The notes under the pieces: model-generated
What the model saw: the letters and a program-made list of their open reading frames with translations, nothing else
Database searches by the model: none
What the model was told of the DNA's origin: nothing
Assembly: GCA_903897205.1 (NCBI GenBank)
Contig: CAIUAS010000066.1
Coordinates: 1 to 25,773 of the forward strand
Length of the DNA: 25,773 nucleotides
Direction: 5' to 3'
Source of the DNA: an uncultured Gammaproteobacteria bacterium
GTDB taxonomy: Bacteria; Pseudomonadota; Gammaproteobacteria; CAIUAS01
In this document: in pieces, positions 1-7,938 of the stretch
Position numbering within the stretch: the stretch's first letter is position 1
How the letters are laid out: each line of letters opens with the position of its first letter
Program-made: the position numbers and the translations under genes

Positions 1-130
1 CTGCAGCATCTACTGAGCCACACTGGATTGTTTCTATAAAATATTCAATTATTAAATTTTCATCAATTAAAGCAGTCATTTTTTCTAAGGAAAATGGATC
101 GGCAACCGATTTATTATTGTTATTTTTCAT
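1..130 (-). CDS. Unrecognised small protein, N-terminal fragment cut by the window edge
   Basis: An open frame reads leftwards from an ATG at 128-130 to the window edge, giving 43 residues without a stop. It begins MKNNNNKSVADPF and continues through a helix-like stretch (LIDENLIIEYFIETIQCG). An AGGA sequence about five bases upstream of the ATG makes a good ribosome binding site, so I regard this as a real gene. It starts 26 nt after the xseA stop on the same strand and could be co-transcribed with it. I do not recognise the family. The spacing of a DPF start followed by an Ile-Glu-Tyr helix faintly recalls the HI1420-type addiction-module antidotes (HigA-like), but the helix-turn-helix that would decide this lies outside the window. 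Confidence 0.55.
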   Translation of the reverse strand, partial: MKNNNNKSVADPFSLEKMTALIDENLIIEYFIETIQCGSVDAA

Positions 131-156
131 ATTATCCTATTTGGTTATAATAATAG

Positions 157-1524
157 TTATTTAATAATTTCCTCGACAGTACAGTTTAATTGCCCCTGTT
201 CGATTTGTATATTAATACCGTCGCCAATTTTTACTTGATTTGTATCATGCAAAATTTTTCCAGTGGCGCTGCTGGTAACAATAGCGTAGCCACGGGCTAA
301 GGTTGCGAGTGGACTGACCGCATCTAATGCTCGGCTGATGTTGGCCAATTGAAGTTGTTTGTTTTGCAAGTTTTGCTGCAGTGTTTGCCTTAGGCGTTGT
401 AATAAATTAGTTTGCTGGGTTTGCAATAGTTTTAATTTAAATTGTGGATTGTGTTGATAAATTTTGGCGCTCAATTCATTCAGTGTGGCTTGCTTGCGAT
501 GAAGGTGGTTTGTTAGCGCAATGCGCAGGCGTTGCTCTAAATCATCTAAGCGTTGTGCACGATCTTGCAGGCGCTGGCCTGGATGCCGCAAACGTTTAGT
601 TAATCCTAATAAAGTTTGTTGTTGTTTATTAATTAATAATTCTATTTGGCGGATTAAAGCAATGTATATATTATTTAATTGTTGTAACCATTCTAGTTGA
701 TCAGGGCTTGCTAATTCCGCAGCGGCTGAAGGGGTAGGTGCACGTTGATCGGCAACAAAATCTGCGATAGTAAAATCAATTTCATGACCGATAGCGCTAA
801 TAATGGGTAATTCACTGGCAAAAATAGCGCGCGCAACAATTTCTTCATTAAAAGGCCATAAGTCTTCGAGAGAACCGCCGCCCCGGGCAAGAATAATGAC
901 ATCACATTCTTTTCTTAAATTAGCAATTTGTATTGCTTTTACAATTTGTGGCGCCGCCGTAATTCCTTGTACGGCTGTTGGGTAAATAATAATAGGGATG
1001 TTCGGGAAACGGCGCTTTAATACAGATAAAATATCGCGTATTGCAGCGCCAGTGGGCGAAGTCACTACGCCAATTTTTTTAGGCAAACTCGGAATGGATT
1101 TTTTAAATTTGGGATCAAATAATTCTTCTGCCGCTAATTTTGCCTTTAATATTTCAAAGGCACGGCGTAGCGCGCCATCGCCTGCTGCTTCCATAAAGTC
1201 AGCAATTAATTGATACTCTCCACGTGCTTCATATAAGCCTATTTTAGCGCGTATTAATACTTGCATGCCGTTTTTAGGTTGAAAATTTAAAATACGATTG
1301 CGTCCTTGAAACATGGCGCAACGTACTTGCGCATTGGCGTCTTTTAAAGTGAAATACCAATGCCCAGAACTGGGACAGGCAAAATTTGAAATCTCCCCTT
1401 CAATCCATAAAGGTGGAAATGCATCTTCTAATAGCGAACGTACTAATTGATTTAAATCACTTACGCTGTGAACAATACGTGAGGGAGTGGTTTCTTCATA
1501 TTCAAAATTGATTGCGTTATTCAT
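157..1524 (-). CDS. xseA: Exodeoxyribonuclease VII large subunit
   Basis: This is the large, catalytic subunit of exonuclease VII, which degrades single-stranded DNA from both ends into short oligonucleotides; it works in the cytoplasm with many copies of the small XseB subunit. The 455 residues match the usual family length. An N-terminal OB-fold (about 18-112) is followed by the catalytic domain, with conserved blocks TSPTGAAIRD (155-164), ARGGGSLEDLWPFNEE (213-228) and GHEIDF...ADQRAPTPSAAAE (246-270). Residues about 276-400 are rich in Gln, Leu and Lys and look like the long coiled coil that carries XseB. The start is the ATG giving MNNAINFEYE; its ribosome binding site is weak. It lies 56 nt downstream of relA on the same strand. 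xseB is not in the window. Confidence 0.96.
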   Translation of the reverse strand: MNNAINFEYEETTPSRIVHSVSDLNQLVRSLLEDAFPPLWIEGEISNFACPSSGHWYFTLKDANAQVRCAMFQGRNRILNFQPKNGMQVLIRAKIGLYEARGEYQLIADFMEAAGDGALRRAFEILKAKLAAEELFDPKFKKSIPSLPKKIGVVTSPTGAAIRDILSVLKRRFPNIPIIIYPTAVQGITAAPQIVKAIQIANLRKECDVIILARGGGSLEDLWPFNEEIVARAIFASELPIISAIGHEIDFTIADFVADQRAPTPSAAAELASPDQLEWLQQLNNIYIALIRQIELLINKQQQTLLGLTKRLRHPGQRLQDRAQRLDDLEQRLRIALTNHLHRKQATLNELSAKIYQHNPQFKLKLLQTQQTNLLQRLRQTLQQNLQNKQLQLANISRALDAVSPLATLARGYAIVTSSATGKILHDTNQVKIGDGINIQIEQGQLNCTVEEIIK

Positions 1525-1580
1525 AAATGCTTTACTACAGGGTAGCTTGGGTTAAGCGCATTTTCATGGTCTTGTAAGTG

Positions 1581-3794
1581 TCAACTATTCACCGATTGCC
1601 GCCGTGTGCTCACAACATTAGGTAAATGCTTAATTTTATCAAAAATTTTGCTTAGAGAACCTAAATCAGGAACTTCAATAGTTAAGGTAATATAAGCCAT
1701 GTTTTCTGTGCTGTTGGTGGTTGTCGTCAGCGCAGTAATATTTACTTTTTCATTAGCGAGCAAAATGGTGACATCACGTATTATGCCAGGTCTATCAATC
1801 GCTTCGATAAAAACATCCACTGGATAGGCGCGTGCATTTAAGCCCCAATCAATTTCAATTAAGCGACCTTGGTGCGTGGTTGTTAAATTCAATAAATTAG
1901 AACAATCTTTGCGGTGAATAGCCACGCCTCGACCTTTGGTGATAAATCCCATGATAGGTTCACCTGGCACAGGTTTACAGCAACGCGCAGGGTGCGACAA
2001 TAAATCGCCCACTCCAGCGACACTCACGCCACTGCCTATGTTTTTACTAGGCGCTTTGAGTGGGATGGTCGGTGCAATCGCTTCTTGTTCTTTTTTGGTT
2101 TGATCAATTTGAATTTGAACGGCGCCTAATACTTGCGCTAATCGTAAATCACCACAGCCCAGTGCCGCTAGCATGTCTTTAGAATTTTTAAAATGTAAAC
2201 GGCCCGCTATTTTTTCACTATCGATGGAGTTAATGCCTAATCGGTGCAATTCTTTATCAAGAAATGCTTGGCCTTCAGTGAGATTTCTATCGTAATCTTG
2301 TAATTTAAACCAATGGTGTACTTTTGCTTTAGCGCGGGCTGTTTTTAAATAACCTAATTGTGAATTTAACCAATCCCGGCTAGGGCTAGGTTCGCGTGTT
2401 GTTAATATTTCAACTTGTTCGCCTGTATTTAATGTGTAAGTAACGGGAACAATGGTGCCATTTACTTTGGCGCCTCGGCAGCGGTGGCCCACTTCGCTGT
2501 GAATATAATAAGCAAAATCTAATGGGGTTGCACCTTGCGGCATCTCAACGATTTCACCGGTGGGGGTAAATACATATACGCGATCATCCATGAAAGTGGT
2601 ATGTGATGGATCGAGCATTTCGCCAGTTTTTACTGTTTCTTTTTGCCAAGCCAGTACTTGGCGCAACCAGGCGATCTTGGCTTCATAACTTGCTTTTTGT
2701 TGGCCGCCTTCTTTATAGCGCCAATGCGCAGCAACACCGTGCTCAGATTCTTGATGCATGCTTAAAGTGCGAATTTGTACTTCAATGTTTTTATTGTTCG
2801 GGCCAATAACAGCAGTGTGTATGGAGCGATAGCCGTTCGGTTTTGGGGTGGCGATGTAATCGTCAAATTCTTTTTGAATCGGTGTCCATAAGCCGTGCAC
2901 AATACTGAGGGCTTTGTAACAATCTTCTATGGTTTCCACTAAGATACGTGCTGCATTTAAGTCAAATAATTGATCAAAACTTAATTTTTTACGCTGTATT
3001 TTGCGGTAAATGCTATAGATATGTTTAGCGCGGCCAGTCACTTCAAAGTTGTGCAAACCGGCTTCCGTTAAACTTATTTTTAATTGCTCAACAACCTGAT
3101 TAATGTAATTATCTCTATCGATGCGTCTTTCATGCAAAGCAGAAGCAATTTCATTATAGGCTTTAGAATCGAGAAAGCGCAGCGAACGATCTTCTAACTC
3201 CCACTTGATTTGACCAATGCCTAAACGGTTCGCCAATGGAGCGTAGATGTCCATGGTTTCTCTAGCAATTTGTTTGGCAGTTGTATCATCTAATGCGCCT
3301 AGAAACCGCATGATAGAGGTGCGCTCAGCTAATTTAATGATGACGACGCGCATATCTTCAACCATTGCAAGCAACATTTTGCGAGTGTTTTCAAGTTGCG
3401 AGTGGTTTTCTTCATTGAGATTGGGAAGCGCGCCGATAGCATCCATTTGGATGGTGCCTTTCACCAGTTTGGTGACAGCATCGCCTAAGTGTTCACGGAC
3501 ATCGTCAAAACTCAGCTCGCCATAACGCACGCTGTTGTAAACTAGGGCTGCTGCAATAGACTCTTTGTCTAAATCAAGATCTAGCAAGATTTCGGCCATG
3601 GTTAAGCCTTGCTGAAGACGAGATACCCCCGTTAATGAAGGCCGATCTTCGCCTGTTAATTGACTTAATACACAGGCATGGCGAATGAGAGCCATGTCTT
3701 GTTTGACACGGCGCGCTGTGGTGTATTGTAACCAGGCTTCTAAATTAATACTTCCATCGGGAGCCAGATGGGGTGACTCTTTTATTTTAACCAT
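1581..3794 (-). CDS. relA: GTP pyrophosphokinase RelA (monofunctional ppGpp synthetase)
   Basis: RelA makes (p)ppGpp from ATP and GTP/GDP on ribosomes stalled with uncharged tRNA, setting off the stringent response. The 737-residue protein aligns by eye along the whole length of E. coli RelA (744). The N-terminal pseudo-hydrolase region lacks the HDxxED metal motif: residues 84-93 read LVYNSVRYGE where SpoT-type enzymes have an HD-VIEDT block. The synthetase domain carries EFDDY (309-313), GYRSIHT (321-327) and EVQIRT (338-343); the acidic EFDD form is typical of monofunctional RelA, whereas bifunctional enzymes have RxKD. A TGS domain (about 404-466), a Cys/His site (C604, C605, H626, C630) and a C-terminal ACT domain (about 660-737) follow. 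It lies downstream of rlmD as in E. coli. No clear Shine-Dalgarno precedes the ATG; the start rests on agreement with the family N-terminus. Confidence 0.96.
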   Translation of the reverse strand: MVKIKESPHLAPDGSINLEAWLQYTTARRVKQDMALIRHACVLSQLTGEDRPSLTGVSRLQQGLTMAEILLDLDLDKESIAAALVYNSVRYGELSFDDVREHLGDAVTKLVKGTIQMDAIGALPNLNEENHSQLENTRKMLLAMVEDMRVVIIKLAERTSIMRFLGALDDTTAKQIARETMDIYAPLANRLGIGQIKWELEDRSLRFLDSKAYNEIASALHERRIDRDNYINQVVEQLKISLTEAGLHNFEVTGRAKHIYSIYRKIQRKKLSFDQLFDLNAARILVETIEDCYKALSIVHGLWTPIQKEFDDYIATPKPNGYRSIHTAVIGPNNKNIEVQIRTLSMHQESEHGVAAHWRYKEGGQQKASYEAKIAWLRQVLAWQKETVKTGEMLDPSHTTFMDDRVYVFTPTGEIVEMPQGATPLDFAYYIHSEVGHRCRGAKVNGTIVPVTYTLNTGEQVEILTTREPSPSRDWLNSQLGYLKTARAKAKVHHWFKLQDYDRNLTEGQAFLDKELHRLGINSIDSEKIAGRLHFKNSKDMLAALGCGDLRLAQVLGAVQIQIDQTKKEQEAIAPTIPLKAPSKNIGSGVSVAGVGDLLSHPARCCKPVPGEPIMGFITKGRGVAIHRKDCSNLLNLTTTHQGRLIEIDWGLNARAYPVDVFIEAIDRPGIIRDVTILLANEKVNITALTTTTNSTENMAYITLTIEVPDLGSLSKIFDKIKHLPNVVSTRRQSVNS

Positions 3795-3883
3795 AGCTTA
3801 GTAAGGTAATATGATTTGCTTAAGAAGGGAAGTTTTGGCCGTGAAAAAAGTTTTAAATGGTAATGAGGGGAGGGCATATATTC

Positions 3884-3904
3884 ATATATTAGAGAGTAAT
3901 ATAT
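3884..3904. repeat. Perfect 8-bp AT-only inverted repeat in the relA leader
   Basis: ATATATTA at 3884-3891 and TAATATAT at 3897-3904 pair perfectly around a GAGAG loop. It lies about 90-110 nt upstream of the relA start, in the 181-nt gap between rlmD and relA. With no G-C pairs and no adjoining U-tract it is not a convincing terminator; it may be part of a promoter or operator, or simply AT-rich sequence. Confidence 0.35.
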
Positions 3905-3975
3905 TTTGCCATAAAGCAAAAGGTTAAGTTTGGTAGAGGGGCTTTCTACAATTATTAATTTTGCTTTCATTGCCA

Positions 3976-5301
3976 TTATTTTTCAAATAAAGCAATTGCT
4001 TCAATATGATGGGTGTGAGGAAACATATCCATCAGGCCGGCTTTGATTAATTGGTAGCCTTGCGCCACTAGCTCGCCTGCATCGCGTGCCAGTGTGGCGG
4101 GATTACAAGAAATGTAGACAATACGTTTTGCTTTTAAGGCAGGTAATTGTTTAATGATTTCGAGTGCGCCAGTGCGGGGTGGATCTAATAGTATTTTGTC
4201 GTAGGTTTGTTGCTGCCAAATAGCTGTACTCAACTCTTCGGTTAAGTTAGCGGCATAAAATTGGACGTTAGTAATATTATTTTTTTTAGCGTTTTCTGTC
4301 GCGCGATTAGCCATTTCCACCGAGCCTTCGACACCAACCACTTGGGCTGCCAATTGAGCGATGGGTAAAGTAAAATTACCTAAACCACAAAATAAATCTA
4401 AGATATGATCGTTGCTGTCTGGGTTTAATAATTCTAAAGCACGCGCAACCATTTGTTGGTTCATTGCATAATTAACTTGGGTAAAATCGGTTGGGTGGAA
4501 ACTAAATTCAATGTTATAAGCAGGTAATTGATAATGTAAGCGTTCCTGTTTTTCAGGTGGCCAGAGCAGATGAATGCTTTGCGGGTTGCTGGGTTGTAAA
4601 TAAATATCAAGTTGATGCAGTTTGGCAAAATTTATTAATTGATTAATGTCAGCGTCTGACAGGGGTTCCATATGACGGAAAATTAAAGCGGTTGCATCAT
4701 CACCAATAGCAACTTCAATTTGTGGGATAGTTTGATAAGCATTTAAGTGAGCAATGAGTTCTCTTAATGATTCGATTAAATGACCCACTTTCGGGTGTAA
4801 GACTTCACAACTGCTTAAATCAGCGAGAAAACGGCCGTTTTTCTCACGAAATCCAACCAATAAGCGCTCTTTTTTTATGACATATTTAACGCCTAAACGC
4901 GCTTTGCGGCGGTATCCTGCGTTATTGGCAATAAGTGGCGACAATATTTCTTTAGGCTGGACGCCGCCAAAATGTTTAAATTGTTCGAGTAGCATTGTTT
5001 GTTTTAATTGTAATTGTGCTGCCGTACTCATATGTTGTAAAGCGCAGCCACCACACACGGTAAAATGTTTGCAAATAGGTTCCACTCGATCGGGGGAGGG
5101 AATTAATATGTCAATGCTTTTACCTTCATCGTAACGACCGTGGCGCTTGGTATAGGTAAAATTGACTTTTTCGCCTGGCAATGCATTTTCAATAAATATT
5201 TTTTTACCGTTTATTTGAGCAATGCCACGGCCATCGTGGGTTAAACCCGTGATAGTTATTTCGGTAGGAATGGGTGTGTTTACGTTGTTTGTTTTATTCA
5301 T
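3976..5301 (-). CDS. rlmD: 23S rRNA (uracil-1939-C5)-methyltransferase RlmD
   Basis: RlmD (RumA) transfers a methyl group from SAM to C5 of U1939 in 23S rRNA. The 441 residues contain an N-terminal TRAM RNA-binding domain (about 10-68), four cysteines for a 4Fe-4S cluster (C77, C83 and C86 in CKHFTVCGGC, plus C165 in LSSCEV), the SAM-binding motif DLFCGLGNFTLP, the DPPRTGA motif, the nucleophile C399 in YISCNPATLARD and the likely general base E434 in THHIEA. The positions match E. coli RlmD with a shift of about ten residues. It overlaps the upstream exonuclease gene by 8 nt, so translation is probably coupled; this fits the weak ribosome binding site. relA follows 181 nt downstream, a neighbour relation shared with E. 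coli. Confidence 0.96.
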   Translation of the reverse strand: MNKTNNVNTPIPTEITITGLTHDGRGIAQINGKKIFIENALPGEKVNFTYTKRHGRYDEGKSIDILIPSPDRVEPICKHFTVCGGCALQHMSTAAQLQLKQTMLLEQFKHFGGVQPKEILSPLIANNAGYRRKARLGVKYVIKKERLLVGFREKNGRFLADLSSCEVLHPKVGHLIESLRELIAHLNAYQTIPQIEVAIGDDATALIFRHMEPLSDADINQLINFAKLHQLDIYLQPSNPQSIHLLWPPEKQERLHYQLPAYNIEFSFHPTDFTQVNYAMNQQMVARALELLNPDSNDHILDLFCGLGNFTLPIAQLAAQVVGVEGSVEMANRATENAKKNNITNVQFYAANLTEELSTAIWQQQTYDKILLDPPRTGALEIIKQLPALKAKRIVYISCNPATLARDAGELVAQGYQLIKAGLMDMFPHTHHIEAIALFEK

Positions 5302-6079
5302 CTTTAATCGGTTGCCATGCAGTTAAAAATTCATTGAAGTGCGATTTATTTTCTTTTTGTAAATAATCGCGTAATTGTAGGCTCATTTGCTTGTATTGAA
5401 CTTGGTTGAGTTTACCGCGCATTAATTCAAAACGTAAATAGACTAAATAGGTGTTGAGTACATCAGTTTCACAATAATTACGTATCGCTTCAATATTGCC
5501 ATTTTGGAAATATTCCCACACTAAGCCGCCGCTCATTCCCATTTTGCCAGGTAGGCCTAGCATGCAAGCAATATCATTTAAAGGAGCACAGGCGCGGCTT
5601 TGATAGCCGGATAGAATATCCATTAAGTCCATGTGACGATAATGATAACGGCTTAAATAATTGTTCCAGCGGAATGATTGCTCGCTCTCGCCCGTTTCCC
5701 AATAACTGGGTGCTGAAATGCCGTGTAATAAAGCACGATAGTGCAATACGGGTAAATCAAAGCCGGCGCCATTCCAAGAAACAAGGGTGGGGCAATATTT
5801 TTCAATACCGGTAAAAAAACGCTCGATGATTTCGGCTTCACTGGCTTGCGGATCCCCTAAGGACCAAACTTTTAAATGTTCACCATTAAGAAATACCATT
5901 GAAATTGCAACAATACGTTGTAAATGTAACCGCAAAAATTCTGAGCCGCCCGTTTCTTGCCGGCGCAATTTGAACAGGGTGTCGGCTACTTCTTTATCTG
6001 ATAAATCAGTCAGTTCGTGTAAGCAGCGTCCAGAATTTATATCAGGTATGGTTTCAATATCAAAAACAAAGATATTCAT
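5294..6079 (-). CDS. Predicted 3'-5' exonuclease of the PolB exonuclease-domain family
   Basis: This stand-alone DEDD-type 3'-5' exonuclease is related to the proofreading domain of family B DNA polymerases (Pfam DNA_pol_B_exo2 type). With the chosen start it has 261 residues. The Exo I motif is FDIETIPD (D7, E9), Exo II is SWNGAGFDLPVL (D108), and Exo III is NYCETDVLNTY (Y202, D206), so all expected metal ligands are present. No polymerase domain follows. I chose the ATG at 6077-6079 because family members begin directly with the strand leading into Exo I; a frame-open ATG at 6121 would add 14 residues (MYLTHSHLKSRIDL) with no family support. Neither start has a strong ribosome binding site. 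The gene overlaps rlmD by 8 nt. Its substrate in the cell is not known to me, though proximity to rRNA modification leaves both DNA and RNA possible. Confidence 0.88.
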   Translation of the reverse strand: MNIFVFDIETIPDINSGRCLHELTDLSDKEVADTLFKLRRQETGGSEFLRLHLQRIVAISMVFLNGEHLKVWSLGDPQASEAEIIERFFTGIEKYCPTLVSWNGAGFDLPVLHYRALLHGISAPSYWETGESEQSFRWNNYLSRYHYRHMDLMDILSGYQSRACAPLNDIACMLGLPGKMGMSGGLVWEYFQNGNIEAIRNYCETDVLNTYLVYLRFELMRGKLNQVQYKQMSLQLRDYLQKENKSHFNEFLTAWQPIKDE

Positions 6080-6160
6080 GAGGTCGATTCGACTTTTCAA
6101 ATGAGAGTGAGTAAGGTACATTTACTGGTAGTAAAAATCTACTGAGTTAGGAATTTATCC

Positions 6161-6850
6161 ATGCGAATTATTTTATTAGGTAGTCCTGGAGCAGGAAAAG
6201 GCACGCAAGCTAAATTTATTAAGGAGAAATACGGCATACCGCAAATTTCTACGGGTGATATGTTAAGAGCTGCCGTACAAGCAGGCACCCCACTGGGATT
6301 AATGGCCAAGGCTGTGATGGATGCTGGTAAATTAGTTTCGGACGATATTATTATTGGTTTAGTTAAAGAACGCATCCAGCAAGCTGATTGCTCGAGTGGT
6401 TTTTTATTTGATGGTTTTCCGCGTACTTTGCCGCAAGCAGAGGCGATACGCCAGCAGCAAATTCCTATCGATTTTGTAATAGAAATGACGGTAGAAGATG
6501 AAGAAATTATTAAGCGCCTTAGTGGGCGTTGGATGCATCCTGCTTCGGGGCGCACCTATCATAAACTATATCAACCACCCAGAGTATCAGGTAAAGATGA
6601 TCTGACTGGCGAGCCTTTAGTTCAGCGAGAAGACGACACTGAAGAAACGGTGCGAAAACGTTTACAGGTGTATCGTGATCAAACTAAGCCATTAATTGCT
6701 TATTACCAAGAATGGGCGAAATCTAAAGATGCTTTAGCGCCACGCTATATCACGGTTAATGGCCAGTTGCCGGTTGATGAAGTCCGTAATAAAATTTTTA
6801 AAGCATTGGAGAGTTTACATGCGCAATCTAATCACGATCACGTCAGCTAA
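6161..6850 (+). CDS. adk: Adenylate kinase
   Basis: Adenylate kinase interconverts ATP + AMP and 2 ADP in the cytoplasm. The 229-residue protein has the P-loop GSPGAGKGT (7-15, K13), the AMP-binding stretch STGDMLRA, the DGFPRT motif, and a long-form LID domain (about 122-159) without zinc cysteines. An AGGA eight bases before the ATG supports the start. The protein is about 15 residues longer than E. coli Adk (214); the excess is mostly a polar C-terminal tail (SLHAQSNHDHVS) encoded where the gene runs 32 nt into the following thioredoxin-like gene. The gene is divergent from the exonuclease-rlmD-relA-xseA group across an 81-nt gap. I could not pick a convincing promoter in that gap. Confidence 0.97.
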   Translation: MRIILLGSPGAGKGTQAKFIKEKYGIPQISTGDMLRAAVQAGTPLGLMAKAVMDAGKLVSDDIIIGLVKERIQQADCSSGFLFDGFPRTLPQAEAIRQQQIPIDFVIEMTVEDEEIIKRLSGRWMHPASGRTYHKLYQPPRVSGKDDLTGEPLVQREDDTEETVRKRLQVYRDQTKPLIAYYQEWAKSKDALAPRYITVNGQLPVDEVRNKIFKALESLHAQSNHDHVS

Positions 6851-7181
6851 TTTTGAGCAAGTAATTGCTGAAAATGATATTGTTATATTGGATTTTTGGG
6901 CGCAATGGTGTCAGCCCTGTTTAGCATTTACCCCTATATTTGAACAAGTTGCAAGTGAGCACCCAGATATTGTATTTGCTAAGGTTAATACAGAAGAATC
7001 ACAGGATTTAGCGAGTGAGTTTGCTATTCGTTCAATTCCTACTTTAATGGTTTTTAGGCAGAAGATTTTGTTATTTAATGAGTCCGGAATGTTGCCTGCG
7101 GTTGCGTTAAAAGATTTAATTGAACAAGCACAAGCATTAGATATGCATGAAGTTCTAGCTAATTTGGGGAAGGCAGGATAG
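6819..7181 (+). CDS. Thioredoxin-like protein with CQPC active site
   Basis: This 120-residue single-domain protein has a thioredoxin fold and no signal peptide, so it should act as a cytoplasmic thiol-disulfide oxidoreductase. The active site is FWAQWCQPC (C31, C34), with cis-Pro P74 in RSIPTLMVF and the usual central pattern of strands and helices. Classical thioredoxins have WCGPC; here Gly is replaced by Gln and the preceding residues are AQW, which may shift redox potential or partner choice. The start is the ATG at 6819, backed by GGAGAG five bases upstream; later starts would remove the first strand. That places 32 nt of the gene inside adk, so the two are surely one transcript. A strong terminator follows. 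It is probably an auxiliary thioredoxin and not the main TrxA, but this is inference. Confidence 0.85.
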   Translation: MRNLITITSANFEQVIAENDIVILDFWAQWCQPCLAFTPIFEQVASEHPDIVFAKVNTEESQDLASEFAIRSIPTLMVFRQKILLFNESGMLPAVALKDLIEQAQALDMHEVLANLGKAG

Positions 7182-7192
7182 TTGTTACGATT

Positions 7193-7227
7193 AAAAATAA
7201 AGGCAGCTATAAGCTGCCTTTATTTTT
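7193..7227. terminator. Bidirectional Rho-independent terminator
   Basis: AAAAATAAAGGCAGCT at 7193-7208 pairs perfectly with AGCTGCCTTTATTTTT at 7212-7227 around an ATA loop. The T-rich arm follows the GC core in either reading direction. It can end both the adk-thioredoxin transcript and the converging histone-like gene, whose stop lies at 7232. Confidence 0.93.
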
Positions 7228-7231
7228 TAGA

Positions 7232-7660
7232 TTAGGCATATTTTTTAGAACGACCGCGTTTAGATTGACGTTGACTAGTAGCGCGCTGAGTTGTGCTAGT
7301 AGTTAATGCCGTGTTTTTACGGCGGCTATACTTGGTTTTTTTATTTAATTTTTTAGCGAATTTCTTTTCAAATTTTGCTTCAGCATCAGCAAGCACTTTT
7401 TGTTTAGCTTCATTTCGTTTGATGTAATCTCGTTCAAAATCATTCATAGCTTGTTGATAAGCTTTTTCAGAAGCCGCTTGTAATTTTTGTTTAAATTCGG
7501 CTTTAAGTGCTATTAATTTAGCTTTAATTGCTTGTTTAGCAGCACGTGCTTTTTGCATGGGTGTCATTTGTTGAGTGCTGAGGATTTTAGCGCGAGTGGC
7601 AGATTTACCTGCCCGAATTTTCCGTTTTTGAGTGCCAAGTCTTTTGGTCGTTTTTTTCAT
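7232..7660 (-). CDS. Small Lys/Arg-rich histone-like basic protein of unknown function
   Basis: The 142-residue protein has about 30 Lys and 13 Arg against about 9 acidic residues, so it is strongly basic. The N-terminus (1-30) and C-terminus (about 105-142, ending RGRSKKYA) are basic and low in complexity, with a Thr/Ser/Gln/Arg-rich tail. The middle (about 33-105) has regular Ala, Lys, Gln and Glu spacing and few helix breakers, and looks like one long helix or coiled coil. It has no Cys or Trp, no signal peptide and no enzyme motif. AAGGAAA six bases before the ATG is a good ribosome binding site, so the gene is probably real. Composition suggests nucleic acid binding, as in histone H1-like or ribosome-associated basic proteins, but no named family is visible to me. 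It stands alone between convergent and divergent neighbours. Confidence 0.8.
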   Translation of the reverse strand: MKKTTKRLGTQKRKIRAGKSATRAKILSTQQMTPMQKARAAKQAIKAKLIALKAEFKQKLQAASEKAYQQAMNDFERDYIKRNEAKQKVLADAEAKFEKKFAKKLNKKTKYSRRKNTALTTSTTQRATSQRQSKRGRSKKYA

Positions 7661-7938
7661 TATTATTTCCTTTTTCCATTAAATGAGTATTTTTGCTAAA
7701 ACTAATATATTCTTCGCGTTTTAATGTTAGGCATTGTTACAATCAACTTTCGCAATCCTCATATATTATGTATACACTGCGGTTGCTTAAGGTTTTTTGC
7801 CTGGCCTAAAAATGCAACGCTTTGAGCATAGCTTAAATAACTAAAGCAGATTAATATTAGCAAGTTCCTATAAGGCGGTGTATTTATAGTCGAGAATAGT
7901 TGATTTGGCAATACTTTTACCATCATAAAGAGGTGTTT

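Noticed and set aside
1581..3794. Possible assignment as spoT instead of relA
   Set aside because: The HDxxED hydrolase motif is missing, the synthetase motif is EFDD, and the gene adjoins rlmD as relA does in E. coli.
3782..3976. 64-residue minus-strand frame with a topoisomerase I-like opening (KLIIVESPSTK)
   Set aside because: Only about ten residues resemble the family, the remainder does not, and it runs into relA out of frame. I treat the match as chance and mention it only as part of the relA leader.
6139..6555. 138-residue minus-strand open frame across adk
   Set aside because: It is antisense to conserved adk motifs, has no ribosome binding site of note and an implausible composition.
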